Below, piece by piece: positions 27,494 to 37,521 of a DNA stretch of 64,000 nucleotides. The position numbers and the translations under genes were made by a program. The notes under the pieces were generated by a model that had not been told where the DNA came from, did not search any database, and saw only the letters and a program-made list of their open reading frames with translations. The DNA comes from Arthrobacter sp. OV608 (GTDB lineage: Bacteria > Actinomycetota > Actinomycetes > Actinomycetales > Micrococcaceae): the NCBI GenBank assembly GCA_900110595.1, contig FOEZ01000004.1:62001-126000 (forward strand), given 5' to 3'. How positions within the stretch are numbered: position 1 is the first letter of the stretch; each line of letters starts with the position of its first letter.

Positions 27494-28474
27494 TCAGTTT
27501 TCGCGCGGAGCCGCTGCGTCGGACACGATATCGATGCGCCAGCCGGTCAGCTTGGCCGCCAGGCGGGCGTTCTGGCCCTCCTTGCCGATGGCCAGGGAAA
27601 GCTGGTAATCGGGAACCACCACGCGGGCGGAACGCGTAGCCTCGTCGGTGATGGTGACCGAATTCACCCGCGACGGCGACAATGCGCTGGCAATGAAGGT
27701 GGCCGGGTTCTCGCTGAAGTCAACGATGTCGATCTTCTCGTCGTTCAGTTCCGTCATCACAGCCCGCACGCGGGAGCCCATTTCACCGATGCAGGCACCC
27801 TTGGCGTTGATGCCGAGGGTGTTGGCCTTAACCGCGATCTTGGTGCGGTGGCCGGCTTCCCTGGCCAGCGCAACGATCTCCACGGAGCGGTCGGCGATCT
27901 CGGGAACTTCCAGTTCGAAGAGCTTCCGGACGAGGCCGGGGTGGGACCGGGACAGCGTGACGGACGGGCCCTTGGAGCCGCGGTGCACATCGATCACCAG
28001 GGCACGCAGCCTGTTCCCGTGGAGGTACTTCTCCCCCGGCACCTGCTCGGGCGGCGGCAGGAGCGCTTCCACCGTGCCCAGGTTGACCTGGACCATGTGC
28101 GGGTTGTGGCCCTGCTGGATAGTGCCGGCCACAAGTTCGCCCTCACGGCCCTTGAACTCACCCAGGACGTTGTCGTCCTCAACGTCGCGCAGACGCTGCA
28201 GGATAATCTGGCGGGCGGTGCTGGCGGCGATACGGCCGAAGCCCTCCGGGGTGTGCTCGAACTCGCCGATAGGGGCGCCGTCGTCGTCAATCTCCACGGC
28301 CCAGATGGTCACGTGGCCGCTCTTGCGGTCAAGCTCCGCGCGGGCCTTCTCGAAGGCGCCGGGCGACTTGTGGTAGGCCACCAGGAGCGCCTGCTCGATG
28401 GTGGGGATCAGGAGGTCCAGCGGGATTTCACGCTCACGCTCCAGAAGTCTCAGTGCGCTCATGTCAATATCCAT
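27494..28474 (-). CDS. nusA: Transcription elongation/termination factor NusA
   Basis: Binds RNA polymerase and modulates pausing, termination and antitermination. Has 326 residues, the short actinobacterial form without C-terminal acidic repeats. An N-terminal domain ([30 protein letters not shown] in this order) is followed by S1 ([10 protein letters not shown]), KH1 and KH2 ([41 protein letters not shown]). The ATG shares one base with the rimP stop (TGATG), with AGGAGG upstream. Confidence 0.97.
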   Translation of the reverse strand: MDIDMSALRLLEREREIPLDLLIPTIEQALLVAYHKSPGAFEKARAELDRKSGHVTIWAVEIDDDGAPIGEFEHTPEGFGRIAASTARQIILQRLRDVEDDNVLGEFKGREGELVAGTIQQGHNPHMVQVNLGTVEALLPPPEQVPGEKYLHGNRLRALVIDVHRGSKGPSVTLSRSHPGLVRKLFELEVPEIADRSVEIVALAREAGHRTKIAVKANTLGINAKGACIGEMGSRVRAVMTELNDEKIDIVDFSENPATFIASALSPSRVNSVTITDEATRSARVVVPDYQLSLAIGKEGQNARLAAKLTGWRIDIVSDAAAPREN

Positions 28475-29082
28475 CAGGCCTCCTCAGAAGGTCCATTGTG
28501 TTCAGGTTCCAGACCGTCCTCGTGGAGGTGGCTGAATTCGATCTCGACTTTTCCGTTGCGGATCCTGTCGAAAGGAAGCTTGATGGGATCGCCCTGCCTG
28601 GGCTTCATTCCCTTTTTGACCGCGATCTCGGGGACGATGGTCACGCCTGACGCGTCCACCGCCTGGATGCGGCCCGTGACGTTGTCGCCCTGGAGGACGT
28701 TGACTTTCGCCATGCGACCCTTGGCGCGGTGCCAGTGGCGCGGCTCCGTCAGGGGGCGCCCGACGCCGGGCGAGGAGACTTCGAGGTCGTAGGGGCGGCC
28801 GTCATCTGCGGGATCGTTGTCCAAAACATCGGAGAGCACCTTGGAAATGTCGGCGATGACATCAAGGCTGACTCCGCCGGTCTCCTCCTGCGGCAGATCC
28901 ACCACTACGTGGACCACGCGGTGGGATCCGGGGATGATAGCCACGTCCTCCAAGTACAGGCGGTTGGCCTGGACGGAGGGTTCAAGGAGCGCCCTGAGCC
29001 GTGCAGCTTCCGGATTGTGCGCGGCCTCAGCCTTACCCGTTCCGGTATGGTCTGATGAAGCTGTGGCTTCTGCATTGCTCAC
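28474..29082 (-). CDS. rimP: Ribosome maturation factor RimP
   Basis: Assembly factor for the 30S subunit, acting on the S12 region. Has 202 residues with a GTG start at 29082 and GGGAGG about 12 bases upstream. [31 protein letters not shown] and [14 protein letters not shown] are the conserved blocks; the C-terminal SH3-like domain follows. An N-terminal extension of about 25 polar residues is present. First gene of the rimP-nusA-ylxR-infB-rbfA transcription unit, divergent from the DUF4439 gene. Confidence 0.95.
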   Translation of the reverse strand: MSNAEATASSDHTGTGKAEAAHNPEAARLRALLEPSVQANRLYLEDVAIIPGSHRVVHVVVDLPQEETGGVSLDVIADISKVLSDVLDNDPADDGRPYDLEVSSPGVGRPLTEPRHWHRAKGRMAKVNVLQGDNVTGRIQAVDASGVTIVPEIAVKKGMKPRQGDPIKLPFDRIRNGKVEIEFSHLHEDGLEPEHNGPSEEA

Positions 29083-29188
29083 GATGCCGGCCGCCTCCCT
29101 ATAGATGATGTTGTGTGTACTAGCGTAGCTATTTTACCGGTTCATTGGAGCACGGGGATTCCCCCTCGACGTGGCACCATGGTCTGTT

Positions 29189-30292
29189 GTGAAAGACGAC
29201 AACCAGGAAAACCGCCCGCGGATGCGCTATTTCCGGTACGCCGTTTTTTCCCTCGCAGCCCTTCTGGTGGTCAGCCTGGGCTTCGCTTTTTCCCCCGCTG
29301 AACCGCCCGCTCCTGCGGAACCGCCTTTCTCGGAGCAGGCCCGCGAAGCCGCCATGGACGAGGCGCTCGAGCTGCGGTCCGCAGCGTTGGAGCTGGGCGC
29401 TGCAGACGCCGGCAGCAATGCCGGCGCTCCGGCGGAGGAGCCGATGACCCAGGTTGTGACGTTGCTGACCATCCAGGCCCGGGCACTGCTGCTGCCTGGA
29501 AGCCAAGCTTCCGCGGAGGCACCCGGGCCAACCTCTGCGTCAGCGGCAGGGGTCCCGCCAACCGCCGCTCCCCCACCCTCCAGTCCTCCAGTGGTGACCG
29601 TTGCGGAGTTTGCAGCCCGCCTCGCCGCCAGTGGCCGGCAACGTCTCAAGGATGCCGAAACGGCCGACGGCGGCATGGCACGTTTGCTCGCCGGCGCCGG
29701 CACAGCGCAACTCCTCGCCGCCGAACGGCTCGGCGCGGCAGGCTCCCTCGAGGCAGAAACGCAAGGGACCGAACCTCACGACGCCACGGTGCCGGCCCCT
29801 GCCTGCCCTGCCACGCCCTCCGCCGCTGGCTCCGCCTCCACCTCCCCTCCCACCGGAGCCAGCCTGGCAACCGCCCTCGTCGCGGCCGCCGCCGCCGAAC
29901 TGGAGACGGCGTACGGCTATCAGGCAGCCCTCACGCGCCTTCCCCCTGAAGCCGTCCGCCCGGCGTCGAAGGTCCTGGCGCAGCACCAGGACCTTGCCGT
30001 CCATGCCCAGGAATACGGGCAAACGCTTTGCGCGACACTGCCCCCGCAGCCGCCGGGATATGTCCTGGACCAAGGGTTCCTTGACGCTCCGGCGGCCGGA
30101 CTGGCCGGCTTGGAAGCGGACACCCTGCCGATGTATGGCGACGTCGTGGCGCTGGCCGACGGCGCAACACGCGCCTGGGCACTGGCAGCCCTGCAGGCTG
30201 CCGCGCGGAGGGCGCAGCACTGGGGTGCGGACACAAGCCCTTTGCCGGGCCTGGTGCTGGATGAAGGGCAGCTTCCGCCGCTGCCCGAGTGA
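29189..30292 (+). CDS. DUF4439 protein with N-terminal membrane anchor
   Basis: Up to 367 residues from GTG 29189; ATG 29222 (MRYFRYAVFSLAALL) is another possible start, and neither has a strong Shine-Dalgarno. One hydrophobic anchor (YAVFSLAALLVVSLGFAFS) is followed by a long Ala/Pro-rich stretch. The C-terminal 140 residues (ALVAAAAAELETAYGYQAAL, HQDLAVHAQEYG, ALADGATRAWALAALQAAARRAQHWG) are the ferritin-like DUF4439 fold. Such proteins are exported or anchored in actinobacteria; metal binding is unproven. Divergent from rimP and just upstream of the VIT gene. Confidence 0.75.
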   Translation: MKDDNQENRPRMRYFRYAVFSLAALLVVSLGFAFSPAEPPAPAEPPFSEQAREAAMDEALELRSAALELGAADAGSNAGAPAEEPMTQVVTLLTIQARALLLPGSQASAEAPGPTSASAAGVPPTAAPPPSSPPVVTVAEFAARLAASGRQRLKDAETADGGMARLLAGAGTAQLLAAERLGAAGSLEAETQGTEPHDATVPAPACPATPSAAGSASTSPPTGASLATALVAAAAAELETAYGYQAALTRLPPEAVRPASKVLAQHQDLAVHAQEYGQTLCATLPPQPPGYVLDQGFLDAPAAGLAGLEADTLPMYGDVVALADGATRAWALAALQAAARRAQHWGADTSPLPGLVLDEGQLPPLPE

Positions 30293-30351
30293 TCAAGACG
30301 CTTTCTGCTGCCGTGCTGGCAGGCCGGGGCGCCGGATGGTTTGCTGTAGGG

Positions 30352-31080
30352 ATGGACACAGCGGACGCATACTCCTTCCATGACAATGAACCGCACAGCA
30401 ACGACCTGGCCCAGCGCCTGAACTGGCTGCGCGCCGGCGTCCTGGGCGCCAATGACGGGATTGTCTCCGTGGCAGCGATCGTGGTGGGAGTCGCCGGAGC
30501 AACCGCTGCCTCCGGCCCGATTCTTGCCGCAGGCGCAGCCGGCCTGGTGGGCGGCGCCGTATCCATGGCGCTGGGAGAATACGTCTCCGTGAGCAGCCAA
30601 AGCGACAGCCAAAAGGCCCTGATCGAGAAGGAACGCCGCGAGCTGGCCGATGAACCGGAAGTGGAGCTCGCAGAACTCACGGCGATCTACCAGGCCAAGG
30701 GCCTGAGCGAGGAGACGGCAGGACGGGTGGCGGCGGAATTGACAGCGCACGATGCCCTCGCCGCGCACCTGTCCGCGGAGCTCAACATTGACGAGGACGA
30801 CATTGTCAGCCCCTGGCATGCCGCTTTTGCCTCGGCGGTGTCCTTCGTGATCGGGGCGGCCCTGCCCATGCTGGCGATCCTGCTTCCGCCCCAGGACGTC
30901 CGGGTTCCGGTCACGTTCCTTGCCGTGCTCCTGGCATTGGCACTGACGGGCGCACTCGGGGCTTGGATCGGCGGCGGCTCCAGGTTCCGCGCCGCAGTGC
31001 GGGTAGTGGCCGGGGGCGCACTCGCCCTCGCCGCCACCTTCACCATCGGGAACCTGCTGGGGGCCACCGGCGTGGTCTGA
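30352..31080 (+). CDS. VIT1/CCC1 family iron/manganese transporter
   Basis: Has 242 residues from ATG 30352 (MDTADAYSFHDNEPH). LNWLRAGVLGANDGIVSVAAIVVGVAGAT is the diagnostic first helix of the VIT family. Transmembrane segments also lie near residues 45-75, 160-185 (SPWHAAFASAVSFVIGAALP) and at the C-terminus, with a charged cytoplasmic metal-binding domain between (EKERRELADEPEVELAELTAIYQAKGL). Family members move Fe(II)/Mn(II) out of the cytosol. The direction and ion here are inferred from the family. Confidence 0.9.
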   Translation: MDTADAYSFHDNEPHSNDLAQRLNWLRAGVLGANDGIVSVAAIVVGVAGATAASGPILAAGAAGLVGGAVSMALGEYVSVSSQSDSQKALIEKERRELADEPEVELAELTAIYQAKGLSEETAGRVAAELTAHDALAAHLSAELNIDEDDIVSPWHAAFASAVSFVIGAALPMLAILLPPQDVRVPVTFLAVLLALALTGALGAWIGGGSRFRAAVRVVAGGALALAATFTIGNLLGATGVV

Positions 31081-31127
31081 AGGGTATCTGCGGTACGTGC
31101 CGCACCAGTGGACTTAGGCTGGAACTG

Positions 31128-32171
31128 ATGAGCCAGCCCGCGGTAATTCCCATCCCTCCGGACCTCACTGCCCGCTACACCGGCAGCAGTGCCGGACGCG
31201 CCTGGCTCGCTTCCCTGCCGGACCTCATCCAGGGCCGCCTGCAAAACTGGCAGCTGACACCGGACCTGCTGCCCGGCGCCCTGCCCTGGAACGGCCACGG
31301 CGGCATCGTGATCCCGGTGCGGCAGCAGGACGGCACCCCGGCCGCCCTCAAAATCGCCTTTCCGCATGACGAAGCACGGGTTGAGCGGCACGCCCTGGCC
31401 CTCTGGCAGGGCCACGGCGCGGTAACGCTGCTTGCCTCCCACGCGGGCACCTGCGCCATGCTCCTGGAACGGCTCGACGGCGAACGCTCGCTCATGACTG
31501 TGCCCATGGAAGACGCCGTGATGGTCTGGGCGGGCCTGATCCGGCAGCTGAGCGTCGCTCCCGACGACCGGCCGGAGTGGTTCGAGTTCGAGCACATTGC
31601 CGCCCGGGCGGAGCAATGGAGCGATGACTTGCCCGCGGACTGGGAACAGCTGGGCCGGCCCTTCCCCCGGTGGCTCCTCGAGTCCGCCCTGGAGGTATGC
31701 CAGACCCGCGGAGCGGTGGGACGGCGTTCTTCCCGTGATGCCCTGGTCCATACGGACCTGCATTACCTCAACGTCCTGGCGCGCACGGCTGATCCTGCCG
31801 GGCATGGGCTTCCGACGGCGGCCGGTTACGCCGCCATCGATCCCCAGCCACTGATCGGGGAACCGGAGTTCGCCGTGGCGCCGCTGTTGTGGAACCGGCT
31901 GTCCGATTTGCCGTTGGACAACCCTGCAGATGGACTGCGACGGCGCTGCGCCGACTTCAGCTCCGCGGCCGGCCTGGATCCCGAGGTGGCCCGGCTGTGG
32001 GGAATCGCCCGGGAGGTGGCCAACGCCCTGGGGTATGCCAGCAAACCGGACCATCGCGGCGACCTGGCACGTTCCCTTTGGGTCGCGAGCACGCTTGCCG
32101 GCAGGACCCTGGACGGGCTGCCGGCAGCCCACCGTCTGCCCGAGCCCGGGGAAGCGGTAGGCACCCGGTAA
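31128..32171 (+). CDS. Aminoglycoside/hydroxyurea phosphotransferase family protein
   Basis: Has 347 residues from ATG 31128. Kinase fold of the APH(6)/hydroxyurea-resistance type: N-lobe with GHGGIVIPVRQQDGTPAALKIAF, catalytic loop VHTDLHYLNVLAR, and the metal-binding AIDPQPLIGEPEFAVAPLLWNR. The catalytic-loop Asp and the DPQPLIG segment are intact, so it should be active. Chromosomal members of this family are widespread in soil actinobacteria, and actual resistance cannot be concluded from sequence. It is 47 bp downstream of the VIT gene, same strand. Confidence 0.85.
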   Translation: MSQPAVIPIPPDLTARYTGSSAGRAWLASLPDLIQGRLQNWQLTPDLLPGALPWNGHGGIVIPVRQQDGTPAALKIAFPHDEARVERHALALWQGHGAVTLLASHAGTCAMLLERLDGERSLMTVPMEDAVMVWAGLIRQLSVAPDDRPEWFEFEHIAARAEQWSDDLPADWEQLGRPFPRWLLESALEVCQTRGAVGRRSSRDALVHTDLHYLNVLARTADPAGHGLPTAAGYAAIDPQPLIGEPEFAVAPLLWNRLSDLPLDNPADGLRRRCADFSSAAGLDPEVARLWGIAREVANALGYASKPDHRGDLARSLWVASTLAGRTLDGLPAAHRLPEPGEAVGTR

Positions 32172-32222
32172 AGAAGCGGCGGGCGCGCCCTAGAGAAGTA
32201 CCGTGTGCAAGCGTGCCGTTGA

Positions 32223-33614
32223 TCAGCCCCCGCGGACTGCTTCAAGGGCCGAGCCCACGGCAGCAACGGCAGTGGCCACCTCTTCTTCCGCCGTCTGCCA
32301 GTTGCTCACGGAAACACGCAGGATGTCCCTGTCCCGCCAGCGGGAGCCGGACATCCACACCTTTCCGTCCTCGATAATGCGCGCCGTCACCGCCCGGGTG
32401 GTGGCATCATCGCCGAACGCCACGCTCACCTGGGTGTATTCGACGTCGTTCAGCACCTCCACGCCGTCCAGGGCTCCCAGCCCCGCCGCGATCTCCGACG
32501 CCGCAGCCGCCAGCCCCTGCACCTGGGCTGCCACGCCGTCGCGGCCCAGGCTCTTCAGTGCCGCCCACACAGGCACGCCGCGGGCGCGGCGGGACAACTC
32601 CGGGACTTTCTCGAACGGGTCTCCGGGCCCTTCAGCGTCATGGATCAGGTAGCTCGTGTGCAGGCCCATCGCGGACCGGAGGGCTGACGCGTCCCGGACG
32701 ACGGCAATGCCGCAGTCGTACGGCACGTTGAGGGTCTTGTGCGCATCAGTCCCCCACGAATCGGCGTCCTCGTACCCGCGGGTCAGATGGCGAAGCTCCG
32801 GCGCTGCCGCCGCCCAGAGACCGAAAGCGCCGTCGACGTGGACCCAGGCCCCGTGCTGCCTGGCAATGCGGATGGCTTCGGGGAAGGGGTCAAAAGCGCC
32901 GGAATGGAGGTTCCCTGCCTGCAGGCACACGAGAGCCGGCCCGGTCCCTTCAGACAGCGCAGCTTCCAGTGCTGCTGGGATCAATCGTCCCTGGGAGTCT
33001 GCGTCCACCACCACCGGCCTGCCGAGCCCCAGGTACCGGAGGCCGAGGTCCACGGTGTCGTGCCGCTCCCTGCCAACGAAACACCGGATCCGGGGTGCAC
33101 CGCTGAGCCCGTCACGGTCCAGGTCCCAGCCGGCATCAGCGAGGAGCCGCCACCGCCCCGCTGCCATCCCGGTGAAGTTGGCCATCGTCGCACCGGTGAC
33201 AAATCCGACGTCGGACCCTGCCGGAAGCCCCAGCAGCTCCAGCAGCCAGGCGCCGGCACTTTCCTCAATGGCTGCCATCGCGGGGGTGGCGTAACGGAGG
33301 CCGGCATTCTGGTCCCAGGCGCTGACCAGCCAGTCTGCAGCAAGCGCAGAGGGCAGGGTTCCGCCGATGACCCAGCCGAAGAAGCGGCCTGAGGGCATGG
33401 CCATGAGCCCGGGTTCGGCTGTCCGCGCAAGGAGGTCCACGACGTCCGCTGCGGGCATGCCCGAGGCTGGCAACGGTCCGCCGAACGCCCCGGTGAGGTC
33501 GTGGGCCGGTAGGAGGGGGCCGACGTGACGGTCTGGAAGGCTTCGAAGCCATGCCGCGGCATGGCCCGCCGCTGCGGATAAAGCACTGGAGTACTCATCG
33601 TCACCACGGGGCAT
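32223..33614 (-). CDS. PLP-dependent group II decarboxylase family protein
   Basis: Has 463 residues. Fold type I PLP enzyme like aromatic-L-amino-acid or glutamate decarboxylases: GRFFGWVIGGTLPSALAADWL, TGATMANFTGMAAGRW, HDTVDLGLRYLGLG, AWVHVDGAFGLWAA and the PLP lysine in DSWGTDAHKTLNVPYDCG. The substrate is not predictable, and group II enzymes also include aldehyde-forming and lyase activities. Convergent with the kinase gene and leftward, with no close partner; the TauE-type gene starts on its other side in the same direction. Confidence 0.85.
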   Translation of the reverse strand: MPRGDDEYSSALSAAAGHAAAWLRSLPDRHVGPLLPAHDLTGAFGGPLPASGMPAADVVDLLARTAEPGLMAMPSGRFFGWVIGGTLPSALAADWLVSAWDQNAGLRYATPAMAAIEESAGAWLLELLGLPAGSDVGFVTGATMANFTGMAAGRWRLLADAGWDLDRDGLSGAPRIRCFVGRERHDTVDLGLRYLGLGRPVVVDADSQGRLIPAALEAALSEGTGPALVCLQAGNLHSGAFDPFPEAIRIARQHGAWVHVDGAFGLWAAAAPELRHLTRGYEDADSWGTDAHKTLNVPYDCGIAVVRDASALRSAMGLHTSYLIHDAEGPGDPFEKVPELSRRARGVPVWAALKSLGRDGVAAQVQGLAAAASEIAAGLGALDGVEVLNDVEYTQVSVAFGDDATTRAVTARIIEDGKVWMSGSRWRDRDILRVSVSNWQTAEEEVATAVAAVGSALEAVRGG

Positions 33615-33659
33615 ATCTGCATGCTACGCCCGGCTCCCGATACCCACGAGAGCCTTGTC

Positions 33660-34463
33660 CTACCCTTGTCCGGCGAAGTTTTCCTGCCAGACGTCGTAGC
33701 CGAGCTTAACGATCAGCGCAGCCACCACCACCAGGAAGACCACGCGGACAAATTTGCTGCCCTGCGCCACCGCCGTCCGTGCACCGAGATATCCGCCGGC
33801 CATATTGGCAGCACCCAGGAGCAGGCCCAGGGCCCACAGGATGGAGCCGTGCGGCAGGAAGAACAGCAGCGCCCCCGCGTTGGTTGCCATGTTCACGATC
33901 TTGGCCTTGGCGCTGGCTTCCAGGAACGCGTACCCCATCGCGGACACCAGGGCAATAACCAGGAAGGATCCGGTACCCGGACCAATCAGGCCGTCGTAGA
34001 AGCCGATCACGGCACCGATCAGGCAGGCCACCACATAGTGTTTGTGGCCGTCGTGCCGCAGCGCCGTGATGTGGCCTGCATCCGGTTTCAACGCCGTGAA
34101 GAGTGCCACCGCCACGAGCGCGGCAACGATGATGGGTTTGAACACGCTGGACGGCAGGTTGGCGGCCAGCACTGCGCCGCCGAAGCTTCCCGCCAGGGCA
34201 ATAACGGCCATCGGCAAGGCTGTCCGGAGGTCTGGCCCCACCCGCCGATAGTACGTAACGGCGCTGGTGGCAGTACCAAAGATGGACCCCATCTTGTTTG
34301 TTGCCAGCGCCTGGACGGGCGTAATGCCCGGCACCAGCAGCAGGGCTGGGAGCTGGATCAGCCCGCCCCCGCCCACCACGGCATCCACCCAGCCGGCAGC
34401 GAAACCGGCCACCACGATCAGGACCAGCGTTGTCAGCTCGATGGATTCAATCCCGGGGAGCAC
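33660..34463 (-). CDS. TauE/SafE (TSUP) family permease
   Basis: Has 267 residues with about eight hydrophobic helices. The family signature GFAAGWVDAVVGGGGLIQLPAL is near residue 25, followed by QALATNKMGSIFGTATSAVTY. The TSUP family exports sulfite or organosulfonates or moves other small anions. The gene begins 9 bp after the proS stop, so it is probably co-transcribed. A link to sulfite would fit the sulfite-oxidase-like enzyme at 3579-5210, but the two are 30 kb apart and the link is speculative. Confidence 0.88.
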   Translation of the reverse strand: MLPGIESIELTTLVLIVVAGFAAGWVDAVVGGGGLIQLPALLLVPGITPVQALATNKMGSIFGTATSAVTYYRRVGPDLRTALPMAVIALAGSFGGAVLAANLPSSVFKPIIVAALVAVALFTALKPDAGHITALRHDGHKHYVVACLIGAVIGFYDGLIGPGTGSFLVIALVSAMGYAFLEASAKAKIVNMATNAGALLFFLPHGSILWALGLLLGAANMAGGYLGARTAVAQGSKFVRVVFLVVVAALIVKLGYDVWQENFAGQG

Positions 34464-34472
34464 GCCCGGGGA

Positions 34473-36284
34473 TCAGGAGGCGCGGACGGCGTTGACCACG
34501 TAGTCAACGGCCTTGTCCACGGCTATGTTCTCGGCTTCGCCGCTGCGGCGGTCCTTGATCTCCACCACGCCGTCCACCAGGCCCCGGCCGACGGCGAGGA
34601 TGGTGGGGACGCCCACAAGTTCGGCGTCGCCGAACTTGACGCCCGGCGAGACCTTGGGCCGGTCATCGAACAGGACATCGAGGCCTGCGGCTTCCAGGTC
34701 CGCTGCCAGCTGCTCTGCGGTGGCGAAGATGTCCTCGCCCTTGCCCACGGCCACCACGTGGACGTCAGCGGGTGCCACGGCCCGTGGCCAGACCAGGCCT
34801 TTGGCGTCATGGTTGGATTCGGCCAAAGCCGCCACGGCGCGGGTGACGCCCACACCGTAGGAACCCATGGTCACGGTGACCTGCTTGCCGTTCTGGTCCA
34901 GGACCTTCAGTTCCAGGGCTTCGGCGTACTTCCGGCCCAGCTGGAAGATATGGCCCATTTCGATGCCGCGGGCCGTTTCCAGCGGCCCGGAACCGTCCGG
35001 GGCGGGATCGCCTTCACGGACGTCGGTGCATTCGATGACGCCGTCCCAGGCGAAGTCCCGGCCGGCAACGAGCCCGAACACGTGTTTGCCGGCTTCATTG
35101 GCGCCGGTAATCCAGGCGGTGCCGCTGACGACGCGGGGATCCACCAGGTAGAGCAGCTTCGTGGCGCTTTCGGTGCCCAGCAGCGGTTCGTCCAGCGTCA
35201 GCCCGGGCCCAAGGTAGCCCTTGACGATCAGCGGCTGCTTCTTGAGGTCATCGTCGTTCGCGGCCTCCAGTCCGATCTCGCCGGCGATGGGCAGGAAGGA
35301 TCCGATGTTCGCTTCGACGCGCTTCAGGTCCACCCCGCGGTCGCCGGGCAGGCCGATCACCACAAGCTGGCGTTCCCCGGTGGGCAGGGTCACGGCGAGG
35401 ACAACATTCTTGAGCGTGTCCGCACCGGTCCAGGCGCCGCCGTCTGCCTCCGATCGGGGGGCTATCTGGTTGGCGGCGGCTACCAAGGTTTCGATGGTGG
35501 GAGTGTCAGGGGTGTCCAGCACCTCGGCAGCGGGGGCGCCGGTGTAGTCGATGTCCGCCGGGACCACGGTGGTCACTGCCTCAACGTTGGCAGCGTAGCC
35601 GCCGGCGGACCGGACGAAGGTGTCCTCGCCGATATCCGTGGGGTGCAGGAACTCTTCGCTCTTGGACCCCCCCATGGCACCGGCAGTGGCCGTGACCGGG
35701 ATGACTTCCAGGCCGAGGCGCTCGAAGATCCGCAGGTAGGCGCCGCGGTGGGCGGCGTAGCTGGCGTCCAGGCCGGCGTCGTCCACATCGAAGGAGTAGG
35801 AGTCCTTCATGATGAATTCGCGGCCGCGCAACAGGCCTGCCCGGGGACGCGCCTCATCGCGGTACTTGTTCTGGATCTGGTACAGGCTCAGCGGGAGGTC
35901 CTTGTACGAGGAGTAGAGGTCCTTGACCAGCAGCGTGAACATTTCCTCGTGCGTGGGGGCCAGCAGGTAGTCCGCGCCCTTGCGGTCCTGCAGGCGGAAC
36001 AGTCCTTCACCGTACTCGGTCCAGCGGTTGGTGGCTTCATAGGGTTCACGCGGCAGGAGCGCAGGGAAGTGGACTTCCTGGGCGCCGATGTTCGCCATTT
36101 CCTCCCGGATGATGGCCTCGACTTTGCGCAGGACGCTGAGCCCAAGCGGGAGCCAGGTGTAGATCCCGGGAGCGGCACGGCGGATGTAGCCCGCACGGAC
36201 CAGGAGCCGGTGGCTGGCCACCTCGGCATCGACGGGATCTTCACGCAGCGTGCGCAGGAAAAGCTGGGACAGTCTTGTAACCAC
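34473..36284 (-). CDS. proS: Prolyl-tRNA synthetase
   Basis: Class II synthetase with a bacterial-type insertion (editing) domain. The start is GTG 36284 ([17 protein letters not shown]), giving 603 residues; the frame remains open to 36455 but is not conserved there. Motif 2 and flanking blocks [35 protein letters not shown] are clear. The editing domain spans about 230-400. Motif 3 ([17 protein letters not shown]) and the anticodon-binding domain complete the protein. The 433-bp upstream gap is shared with the ABC operon. Confidence 0.97.
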   Translation of the reverse strand: MVTRLSQLFLRTLREDPVDAEVASHRLLVRAGYIRRAAPGIYTWLPLGLSVLRKVEAIIREEMANIGAQEVHFPALLPREPYEATNRWTEYGEGLFRLQDRKGADYLLAPTHEEMFTLLVKDLYSSYKDLPLSLYQIQNKYRDEARPRAGLLRGREFIMKDSYSFDVDDAGLDASYAAHRGAYLRIFERLGLEVIPVTATAGAMGGSKSEEFLHPTDIGEDTFVRSAGGYAANVEAVTTVVPADIDYTGAPAAEVLDTPDTPTIETLVAAANQIAPRSEADGGAWTGADTLKNVVLAVTLPTGERQLVVIGLPGDRGVDLKRVEANIGSFLPIAGEIGLEAANDDDLKKQPLIVKGYLGPGLTLDEPLLGTESATKLLYLVDPRVVSGTAWITGANEAGKHVFGLVAGRDFAWDGVIECTDVREGDPAPDGSGPLETARGIEMGHIFQLGRKYAEALELKVLDQNGKQVTVTMGSYGVGVTRAVAALAESNHDAKGLVWPRAVAPADVHVVAVGKGEDIFATAEQLAADLEAAGLDVLFDDRPKVSPGVKFGDAELVGVPTILAVGRGLVDGVVEIKDRRSGEAENIAVDKAVDYVVNAVRAS

Positions 36285-36717
36285 GGGTGGATATCCGTTT
36301 CTGGGGAAGTGCTGGATCAGCAGGGCGGGGCAAATTCGTCTGGGTACTAATCTACCGGCACCGGACACCTGGCCCCGACTCCCCCCGGCAGATCCTGGGC
36401 CCTGGCCGAAGACCCGGCCACGGCGGAGACAGTAGAGCCACGCCCGGAAATACAAAGCCCCTGGCCCCCCTCGAGGCTGGTCATCGTATCCGGGCGTGGC
36501 TCAACGCCGTTATCGCCTAAGTACTGGTGAGGACTGGTGAGACCGCCCACGCCACTCCAGCGCAGCTAGTTCGAACCTAAGTGATGCTGCCCACATTTAT
36601 CAAGTGCTTTTCCATTCAAAGCTGTTGATTACTTGCAGAACCGGGCCTAGTTTTAATTCATCAGGTGATGAATTATTGGCCTTCCGGCCCGGCAACTGCC
36701 CTTCAGCGGAGGCGGAC
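36285..36717. other. 433-bp divergent intergenic region with a 14-bp inverted repeat
   Basis: No gene is supported. GAGCCACGCCCGGA (36435-36448) and its perfect complement (36489-36502) bracket 40 bases rich in C/G, including CCTCGAGG. A 10-nt tandem duplication, ACTGGTGAGG/ACTGGTGAGA, lies near 36523-36542. The right end carries the ABC-operon promoter and operator. The region should hold the proS promoter on its left side; no T-box-like leader was recognised. Confidence 0.6.
36654..36675 (+). promoter_or_regulatory. Candidate TetR operator overlapping the ABC-operon promoter
   Basis: Perfect inverted repeat of two 10-bp arms, TAATTCATCA and TGATGAATTA, separated by GG. It is AT-rich against the high-GC background. 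A plausible promoter is TTGATT (36625-36630), 18 bp, then TAGTTT (36649-36654), so the palindrome covers the -10 and start region. The operon's third gene encodes a TetR regulator, the probable ligand of this site. Confidence 0.75.
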
Positions 36718-37521
36718 ATGTCACGTTCGGCAGCGGAAATTACAGGAAGAACGCACGACGGCGGGGCGGTGGCGGCCCGCGGACTGACGGTTGTGCGGCG
36801 AAGGGTTCCCGTCCTTCGCGAACTGGACTTCGCCATTCCGGCCGGACAAATCACCGGCCTGCTGGGTCCCTCGGGAAGCGGAAAAACCACGCTGATGCGC
36901 GCCATCGTCGGGGTGCAGCGCGTCACCTCCGGCTCGGTGCGGGTCCTGGGGCTGCCGGCCGGCAGCAGTGCCCTGCGGCACCAGGTGGGATACGTGACCC
37001 AGTCCCCCAGCGTCTACCCTGACCTCACCGTGGAAGGCAACGTACGCTACTTCGGCGCCATGCACCGCCAAGGGGCGGCCGAGGCAGCGGAGGCGATTGC
37101 CGCCGTCGGACTTGAACCCCAGGCGCGGCAGAAAACCGCGGACCTGTCCGGCGGCCAGCTCAGCCGGGTATCCCTCGCCTGCGCACTGGTGGCCCGTCCG
37201 CGCCTTCTGGTGCTGGACGAGCCGACCGTTGGACTGGACCCAGTGCTCCGCGCGGACCTCTGGGGCCGGTTCCGCGCCATGGCCGCCCAAGGGACCACCT
37301 TGCTTGTATCAAGCCATGTCATGGAGGAAGCCAGCCACTGCGAGTCCCTGCTCCTCCTCCGGGAAGGCCGGCTCCTTGCCCAGCTGACGCCGGCGGAACT
37401 GAGCCGGCGCGGACACAGCGCTGACCTTGAAAAGGCGTTCCTGCACATCATCCAGGAAGCAGGCGAAGAACGCGGTCCCGCTGCCGAGGACCGGGCAGCC
37501 CAGGACGGGAGCGTACGGTAA
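36718..37521 (+). CDS. ABC exporter ATP-binding protein
   Basis: Has 267 residues from ATG 36718 (MSRSAAEITGR), with GGAGG five bases upstream. Walker A is GPSGSGKTT, the signature motif is LSGGQLSRVSLACALV, Walker B is RLLVLDEPTVGLDP, and the H-loop is SSHVMEEA. It resembles ATPases of ABC-2 drug/antibiotic exporters. Stop and permease start overlap (TAATG). Substrate unknown; a TetR-controlled ABC-2 pair usually serves export of a toxic or signal compound. Confidence 0.93.
   Translation: MSRSAAEITGRTHDGGAVAARGLTVVRRRVPVLRELDFAIPAGQITGLLGPSGSGKTTLMRAIVGVQRVTSGSVRVLGLPAGSSALRHQVGYVTQSPSVYPDLTVEGNVRYFGAMHRQGAAEAAEAIAAVGLEPQARQKTADLSGGQLSRVSLACALVARPRLLVLDEPTVGLDPVLRADLWGRFRAMAAQGTTLLVSSHVMEEASHCESLLLLREGRLLAQLTPAELSRRGHSADLEKAFLHIIQEAGEERGPAAEDRAAQDGSVR

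Noticed and set aside
33621..36350. 909-residue open frame on the plus strand
   Set aside because: It is antisense to proS and the TauE-type permease; its composition (Gly/His/Gln/Asp-rich) and lack of family motifs are those of a GC-rich shadow frame.
36285..36717. T-box leader upstream of proS
   Set aside because: No T-box core sequence or specifier-loop arrangement was recognised; actinobacterial T-boxes are mostly on ileS.
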